Source: Dichetophora obliterata (taxonomy: Eukaryota > Arthropoda > Insecta > Diptera > Sciomyzidae). Taken from it: a DNA stretch of 64,000 bases. The notes under the pieces were generated by a model. The model was not told the origin of the DNA. It worked only from the letters and a program-made list of their open reading frames with translations, and made no database searches. The translations under genes were made by a program, and so were the position numbers. The stretch lies in NCBI GenBank assembly GCA_963920525.1, contig OY986435.1:261518962-261582961 (forward strand), in the 5' to 3' direction. Every line of letters begins with the position of its first letter. The stretch's first letter is position 1. Positions 53,001 to 62,000 of the stretch are shown in pieces.

Positions 53001-56000
53001 AATCTCCGAGTGGGGTCTTGCTAATAGAGTAGAGTTCAATGAAAGCAAGAACCAGTGCTGTCTATTAACCCACAAGCGTATGGATTGCCCCTTAGCTCCT
53101 CTCGTTATGAATGGTGTGGGTCTTGTCGAATCAGCCGCTCTTGACGTTCTGGGCATGTCGATCCAATCTGATCTTCGTTGGAATGATCATATTTTCGATG
53201 TGTTAAAGAATCGGGCAAGTGCCTAGGTTTTTTAAAACGGTGCAAAAAATATTTCACCTCAGCTGATCTTCGCATGGACCACACCTCATATATTAGGCCG
53301 AAAATGGAGTACAATTCGCACATTTTGGCAGGGGCTTCAAGATCTTATTGGGAGCTTCTGAATCGAATTCAACGTCGTGCGATATATTTGATAGGGGATG
53401 CAAATATTTCATCCTCTCTCAACTCTCTTGGGCATCGAAGTAATGTTGGTTGCCTAAGCCTTCTGTATAGGTATTACCATGGGAAGTGTTCAAGGGAGAT
53501 ACATGGACTGACACCACCAGCTCATGTGTTTCCCAGGTCCACTCAGGCAGCTGTCCAAGCCCACTCCTTTACCATTGCATCGATGCCCAATAAAACCTCG
53601 CATTACCGTGATAATTCGTTCTTTAGTCGCACGGTTGAGTTGTGGAATAGTCTCCATGCGAGTGTGTTTCCCAGTAGTTTTGAGCTGTGCAAATTAAAAC
53701 AAATCTTCACCGACACTACTTCATCTATCCACCCTCCAACTAACTATCACCCATCTTCCGAATCAACACAATGCTTACACATTTATAGGGGGCATCCCCT
53801 GAAAGTTGGTTCAGTCTAAAAAAAAAAACACAAAACCGTGTATCTTTAACATAGAGAGGAAACATTTTTTTAAAAAAAAAATTGGCTTTGTTTCGTCACT
53901 GTATAAGTTATAAGTTATTTTTGATTAACTGTATAAGTTGATTATTTATGTCACACCGTTGTACTTCTTAAAGATCTTTTTGTATCTTACAGTACTAATT
54001 TATCCTCAAATAAATACTAAACACTGCAGAAATTTACCAAAATGGAATAAAATTTCAAGTTTTCACATCGAAAAAAAAGTTGCCAGTTTTGGTAAAATTT
54101 TCACATTTTGGCAACGCTGATTACGACAATAAATGTAGGCAATGAGTTGCCAGCAATTATTGTAGTTAATTCTCGTGAATTTTTGTTAGAGTGTAGTTAA
54201 TGGATTTAGTCAATGGATTTAGAATTAAATAAATATATTTTGGTACAAGAAGTGAGTTCAAAAATTTAAATGAAAGTTTTTTAGCTTTGCTTGTTTTCGG
54301 CCAAAATTGGCGTGATGTATTTTTTCCTTGCGTCGTCGTCCAAAATTACGTTACTAGAATGTTCTCAACGTGAGAAGTTGTCAAAAAGCAGTACTACCAG
54401 ATTATAAAAATTCAGGATTATATATAAATTTTCTAAAATTCTTAAAAACTGTGTTTTTATTTGAAGCATATATTTTTATGTTGGTACTGCTTTGCACATC
54501 ATCTGTTTGTTTGGTATATTTTTTATTGGATTATTGTTTGTTGGCTTTTGCTGCGATATGATTATTGTTGTTATTGCTGCCAAAATTATTACCACTGCCC
54601 GTGGAGCCAGCGTAGTTTTGCAATTATCGTTGCACAGTTAATGTACACTCGATGTTGTAAGCTTAGCATTGCGCGACCAATGTAGGTAGGGCTCCCATAA
54701 GTCTACAGCACTTGATCGGTACAACTTTGAACATTTTTTTATATTGCTTTCAACCAAAAAAAAACAAATACACAATTGTACACTGAGAAAAAAAAGACAT
54801 ACTTTAAATTGAACAAAAAATTTTAAAATAGAAATTTAACTCATTTGCGTTTCTACAAAACAAAATTTAAAACAAGCGTGTTTAATTTTTAACTGTAAAC
54901 TCATTTCTGTTTGTTGTATTATTTTCTCTTATTATTTCCTTCCAATTACAAAAAATACGTCGCTATCAGAGATCCCAAGAAACAATTTGTGTCCGTACGA
55001 AATTACTTAGGCACAAAAGTCCAGAGTATCGGACTCAATTTTATTTTTAAAAGCTACGAGTAGTAACGAAATACTGCGAAGTTTATGAAAAAAATGTATC
55101 GCACATTTATATTAAGCTGAATGCAAACGAGCTGCAGCGAACAGGACCCGAGGCCAGTTTCGATACATGTATATATTGTGACAATAAAGACATGTATCAA
55201 AACTGGTCTGAGTCTCAACTATAATGTACCCGAAACATACCCAACAAGTACCTTGAAAGGTACTTGAAATAGTATCGTAGTAAGTCTGTATTATGTCAAT
55301 AAAGTGTTCAACTAGCGACGAGCGACTATATTCGGACACAATAAACTGACGAGTGCCCGAATCGGTCTTCGTTCGTACATTGTGCCTACCCAAGGTGTTC
55401 CATAAATAGCACTTCTTTCGGTGCAGAGGTCGGACATTTACCGATACGGGCACCGGACATACAGTCATGTGAAAATAAATAGGGACACTTATATTTTTAT
55501 ATTTGAAGCTGCATATTTTTTCTAAAAAAGAAAAAGGAAAAGCATATTTTTTCTAAAATACCAAATATTATTTTTTATTTTATGGTGAGTAGTTTAGATT
55601 CTATTGGGGGTTGGAATTAGTTTTAAAGGTTTTCTAAGAGATGGCGTAACTATCAATAGATCGCATCGGGCACACCTGTGACTATATTCATTTCAAAGCA
55701 CATTGTCTAAGCTTCATTTTTCAGTATGTGTCATTCCACTGAAGTGTAAACAACATATATTTTTTTCTCTGTGAACATGTCGACTTTCGTTCCAACAAAA
55801 CGCAATTTGCGGGAAGGTTTACTTTTGTGCTTCCATTTGAAGAAAAAAGCGGTTGAAGCACAACGCACGCTTACTGAGGCTTACGGGGAATATGCTCCAT
55901 CGATTTCTACTTGTGAGTACTGGTTCCGTCGGTTTAAAAGTGGTGATTTTGATACGGAAGACAAAGAGCGTCCGGGCCAGCCGAAAAAGTTTGAAGATGA

Positions 56001-59000
56001 GGAATTGGAGGCTTTGCTCGATGAAGACCCGTATCAAACCCTTCAAGAATTGTCAGAATCATTGGGAGTCGACTTATCAACGGTCGGCAAACGCTTGAAG
56101 GCCATGGGAATGATTCAAAAGCAAGGAAATTGGGTGCCGTACCAGTTGAAGCCGAGAGACGTTGAACGGCGATTTTGCATGTGCGAACAACTGCTTCAAC
56201 GGCATAAAAGGAAGAGTTTTTTGCATCGTATTGTCACTGGCGATGAAAAGTGGATCCATTACGATAAACCTAAGCGAAAAGAATCGTGGGGACCACCCGG
56301 CCATGCATCAACATCGAGGTCAAGCCGAATATTCATGGCGCCAAGCTTATGCTGTGTATTTGGTGGGATCAGAAGGGTGTCGTGTACTATGAGCTGCTAA
56401 AACCTAACGAAACCATAACTGGGGAACGCTACCAACATTAATTGATGCAATTGAGCCGAGCATTAAAGGTTAAACGGCCGGAATATGCCAAAAGACACGA
56501 CAAAGTGGTTTTTCAACATGACAACGCACGGCCACATGTTGCAAGAACCGTCAAGGAAACGTTGGAGGCGCTGAATTGGGATGTGCTACCCCACCCGCCT
56601 TATAGCCCAGACATAGCCCCTTCCGACTACCACCTATTCAGATCGATGACGCATGGCTTGGCTGAGCAGCGCTTCACTTCTTACGAGGATACCAAAAAAT
56701 GGGTCGATTCGTGGATTGCCTCAAAAGACGAATCGTTCTTCCGGCGCGGAATCCATATGCTGCCAGAAAGATGGGAAAATGTTGTAGCTAACGATGGACA
56801 ATACTTTGAATAATATACATTGTACCGTTGTTTCTAAATAAATGCTCAAAAACCGAAAAAAAACCTTTAAAATTAATTCCAACCCCCAATAGATCAATAA
56901 TACTAAACACGTACCAAAACCGTAAAACACCCTGTATCTCGAAAGTTTTACAATGTGTGATGAAAAAGTTGATATTTTTCTAAAACAGAAAATATTATTT
57001 TTTATTTTATGGTGAGTAGTTTAGATTCTAGATCAATAATACTAAACACGTACCAAAACCGTAAAACACCCTGTATCTTAAAAGTTTTACAATGTGGGAG
57101 GAAACTCCATAAAGTGTTATACTCGCCTTATCAATAAGAATCACCAGCCGCGGGAATTAATGCTATATCTGGGGCACCTTGTATGTAATTCATGCAGCTT
57201 TAAATATAAAAATACAGGTGTCCCTACTTATTTTCACATGACTGTATATCAGATACTTTATTGACACAAAATATGAAATTGTTTCTCGGGGATTGAATTA
57301 AAAAATTTTGTACAGTAGAATCATTGAAATTATTGCCAGACAACTGAGACCAACTTTGCATTAAATTTTTCATTAATACAATGAAAGTATATTTAAAAAC
57401 ATTGTTTTGAAAAAAACAACTTTTGTTTTGAATTAAACTTTAAAAACATTTGTGTTAAACTTAAATGAAATTGTTTCAAGCTCTATTCTAAAAACAAATT
57501 CGTTTAATATGAACACAATTTAATTTAATTTTAACACATATTTTCCTCAGTGTATAATTATAAATTGCTGTTTGTTTAAAAAACATAAATCAAAATAATT
57601 ATCAGGTACACATAATATGTAATACATACATAATTTATAAATCCTGTAATAAAAAAAGTGACATCTATTCAGTCGATGAAGTAAAAAAAATAGTGTTTTA
57701 TAAAATGAGCTGAAGTGCTGGAACAAGCGATAACCACCAGTTTCTTGAATAACTAAGAATTGAAAAATACTCTGTTTCAGCTTTTTGGCAAAAATTTTTC
57801 AACCACTCAGTTCTTACCGTGTATATAGAAAAACAAAATTTGTACATCTTCAATACAAAGGACTCGATATCAATCGTCAAAACATCTAATGCAGTAGATA
57901 CTGCATTGTAGAGTATATGTGCTGGACATCCTATTTCTTCTATGTCTTTGTGCAAAATATATTTTAATTTGTAGAAAATATTGTCCCCCCCCCGTCGTCT
58001 GTGCCAAATGCTACAAGGATTTCCAAGGGAATATTGTAAAAGTCTAATGATGGTATGGCATTTAATTTCTCGTTCTTCTCTGGATCTCACAAATTATCTT
58101 CACGCCTATAATATTTTTCCGCACTCTGTGAAACGCAATACGAGTCTTATCTTGTTCATATTCAAACTAAATTGTTGTCGGATCCTTAAAACTTTAACAA
58201 GTTCTGTCTTTCGCTTGCTGGCACCAGTTGGAAATTCCAAGCTTCGTCAGGTTGTCCTCTACTTGGTCTTTCCAACGAAGATGCGGTCGTCCTCTTCTGC
58301 ATTGACCGCCGCTGGGTACCAAATCGAATGTTTTCTTCACTGGAGCATCGTCTTTCATGCGCTGAACATGACCAAGCCAGCGAAGCCGCTCGATTTTAAT
58401 GCGCTTGACTATGTCGATGTCAGCGTACAGCTCCTACAGTTCATCATTCCACCGTATTCGATACTCGCCATTGACGCAGATTGGTCCGTAGATCTTACGA
58501 AGAATCTTTCTCTCGAATGCTCCTAAAGTCTTTTCATCTAAACTGCTCAGCGTCCAGGTTTGTGATGCGTAAAGTAGGATGGGCATGATGAGCGAGTTAT
58601 AGAGCGTGATTTTCGTTTGTCAAGAGAGGGCTCTGCTTCTCAATTGCCTACTGAGCCCAAAGTAACACCTGTTGGCGAGAGTTATTCTTCGTTTGATCTC
58701 AATGCTGATGTCGTTGGTTTAGTTTATGCTGGATCCCAGATAAACGAAGTCCTTCACAACCTCGAAGGAGGGAGGTATTGTCAACTGTAACGTGGGTTAC
58801 AAGACGCTGGGACTGTTTGTTTGTTGACACCAAGTATTTTGTCTTATCTGCATTCACTGCCAGACGCATTTGACTTGACTCTTTTTCTAATTTGGAAAAT
58901 GCTGCACTGACTTCGAGCGTAGTATGGCCAACGATATCGATGTCATCAGAATACGCAAGCAGCATAACACACTTGTAGAATATTGTGCCACTACGTCTCA

Positions 59001-62000
59001 GATCAGCAGCTCGGATAATCTTTTCCATCATAAGGTTGAAAACAACAACGTTTGGTCACAAATGGTGGGGAGAGGTCCTTCCCGATTTTAACTGCGCTGC
59101 TGGTATTGCTCAGTGTCATGCTGCAAAGTCGTATTAGTTTTGCAGGAATATCAAATTCAAACATGGTGGAGTACAGGTGCTTCCTTATTGGGCTGTCGAA
59201 GGCGGCTTTGTAGTCGACAAAAAGATGGTGGGTGTCGACTTGTTTTTCTTGAGTCTTCTCCAAGATTTGTCGTAGCGTGAAAATCTGGTCGATGGTGGAC
59301 TTTCCAGGTCTGAAGCCATACTGATAAGGTCCGATCAATTCGTTTACAATGGGCTTCAATCTTTCACATAAAACGCTCGAAAGGACCTTATATGCGATAT
59401 TAAGAAGGCTTATCCCACGGTTATTGGTACATATAGTGGGATTGCCTTTCTTAAGATTCCAATCGTTCGGAATGCCTTCTTCCGACCATATTCTGCATAG
59501 AAGCTCATGAATGCATTTAAGTAGAGCTTCGCCTCCGTTCTTAAACAGCTCAGCAGGTAAGCCATCAGCTCCCGCGGCTTTGCTATTTTTAAGCCGAGCT
59601 ATAGCTGTCAGAGCTTCATCATAGTCGGGCAGCGGAACCTCGACACTTTAATCCGAAATTGGGATTTCCGGAATATCATCTCTTTTGTCGCCATTTAGAA
59701 GCTTAGAGAAGTGTTCCCTCCATAACGTCAGTGTACTCTGGACATCTGTCACTAGGTTCCCGTTTTCATCCTTGCTGGAAGAGGCCCCGGTTTTAAAACC
59801 ATCGGCAGGGCGTCTTATTTTTTAAAAAAATTTTCGGGCCTCATTCCTGTCACCATACATCTCAATCTTCTCCTGCTCGCGCTTTTCTCCCTATCTTTTT
59901 TTCCGCCTAAAAATACATCTCTCTTCCCTCCTCTTTTCTTTGTATCGCTCCTTGGCAGGGCGCGTTACAACCCACTGCAGGGTAGCTTTGTAGGCAACGT
60001 CTTTATCCGCAGTGGCGTCGCGACACTCCTGGTCGTACCACTGGTTTCGGTAAGCGGATTTTTATTAAGTTTTCGATCAACAGCTGGGCGAGCCAGATAA
60101 AGGCGCAGCTAAGTTGGCACCTCTTCAATTAGGATTAGGAGTCCGGATATAATTGGAAACATTTGTCGGTTTCTTACTCACGTTTTAGCTGTCGCACCTT
60201 GTTACTAGATGTCGATGCCGCTATCACAACTACTTCATTTGAAATTCTTGCTTGTTGTATTTGCAGTAATTATTTATGTACTTGCTTACCAAGGTGAAAG
60301 ATTGCTTGAGAATACTCACGGATATTTTGAAATGCGTGCTTTTTGAACCTAGGATCTAAAAGTGTTAAAGAAGCGTAGGGTTTTACCAATTCAATATTGT
60401 AAATTTTTTTGTGGTTTGTATTTCGCATAAAATGGAAAAAGTCGAAAGTAAAAGTCGGCTTCTTCCAATATCAGAAAGTCGATTGCCAAAAGTCGAAAAT
60501 TATCAAGCAAAAGTCGACTTTCGACTTACTTCGACTTTCACATCCTTACGTTGAAGTCACCAAGCACGATTCTTACGACGTGACGGGGGCAGCGCTCGTA
60601 AGCATTTTCGTAGGCGCTCATAGAAAGTTTCTTTGGGCCAAATCAAATAAACTAGGAGTTGAATTATTGCAGCAGCGTGTGGGCACAGTGTCATTTACTA
60701 CTGATAATCCTAGTGTTAAAATGTTATCAAACATTAACGTTTTCTACAGTATCATTGGAGACGATATTGACATTGAAATCACCACACAACAATCATCACG
60801 CAAGAATGCCGTTGATTAATAACTTTAGAAATCTGAGTAGTTTTACAATAAACTGCAACTCCTTCTCCTTTTTTCCCAGACCGATCATTACGATACATAC
60901 TGTAATTATTAATGTTACAAATAGTATCACTTATATCATTGCATAGACACTTTTCGGATAAACAAATGACGTTTACTAAAGAATTTTCAAAAAACATATT
61001 TTGTATAATCAAGTTAAGGCATATTCAAACTTCGAATTTTGAAATTTCAAAAATGAAGTAGTTTCTTACATGGAAGAAGAATAGAGGTAGTCGCACGGCT
61101 GAGAACAAACTACCATAACTGTCAAAAGGCAACTGACGGCTCATACAAAATCTTAAGCCGATGAGAATGCGACGAGAAAGAAAAAATTAAAAAGAATCTG
61201 TCATGGTATTTTTCTTTTGGCCATGTTCTACGTTGTCTTCTAGGCTCATCATCTGGAACACGAAAACTCGGCCAAAATGTTTTTGGCACAACACGCACTT
61301 CATTTTAATTAAAAAAATAACTAATTCACTCTTAACCCAGTTTTTAAACACAACACAAAACAGTTTTTAAAAAAAACTGATTTCGACTAGTAGTATTGTC
61401 AAAGAGATCACGATTAGCCGTGCGACTACCTCTATTATTCTACCCTAGTTTCTTATTTGTTTGGATAAGAAAGGTTGTATTTTTGAAAACATTTCCATAA
61501 CTTTTTGTAGCATTTTTTAATTCATACAATTCATCAGATAACATTTTAAAAGCATTTTGATGAATTCAAAAATAATGATAATTCTATATCCTGTTGTTCT
61601 CAAGTGGCGAATATGTTAATTTAAAGTAATTTCTAAACTGCATTTAAGTATGATATTTAATTTATGATGTCATTATAAAACATTAAACTACGAAGAGAAA
61701 CAATATTTTAAGTATTAAAAAAGAATTAGTAAGTCTTTCGAGATGCCCGGGATCTAAAGCCGCTCACAATAACTACAGACAAATTAAAAAAGTAGTGGCT
61801 TTGAATACTTAGTTTTTGCACTTGTTACTTAACACATCCATAATGAATAACAAAATATAAATAAGTTAAAAATACTGATAACATGCATACTGCTTGCATA
61901 AAAAAATAGTTGATTCTAATTATTATTTGAAAACACGTCTTTAAACAAGTAGTAATTGTTTCTGGTTTCTGCGCAATCTGCTGCTAGTTAAGCTTTAAAC

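Larger units (their letters stand above)
55462..57244. mobile_element. Tc1-like element inserted in the MITE, itself carrying a mariner
   Basis: CAGTCATGTGAAAATAA at 55462 and its complement ending at 57244 form inverted ends of about 48 bp, flanked by TA. Internally it has a roughly 106-bp tandem duplication (gatcaataatactaaacacg, gtaaaacaccctgtatct at about 56892 and 57031), shared with the foldback at 28680-29475. No transposase of its own is left. Confidence 0.75.
54974..57290 (-). mobile_element. MITE copy 2 (family of 23568-24088), split by a Tc1-like insertion
   Basis: cccaagaaacaattt at 54974 and gtttctcggg ending 57290 are the inverted ends, flanked by GAT on both sides (54971-54973, 57291-57293). 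Bases 54974-55459 and 57247-57290 are the reverse complement of 23568-24088. The interruption falls in the segment corresponding to about 23615. Confidence 0.8.

Noticed and set aside
55112..55468. 118-aa minus-strand open frame
   Set aside because: It is a chance frame across the non-coding MITE; the homologous copy at 23568-24088 has no corresponding frame.
57981..58526. 181-aa plus-strand open frame
   Set aside because: It is antisense to the RTE reverse-transcriptase relic, whose minus-strand reading has clear motifs.
60409..60819. 136-aa plus-strand open frame
   Set aside because: It runs through the AGTCGACT repeat and antisense endonuclease relics; not a gene.
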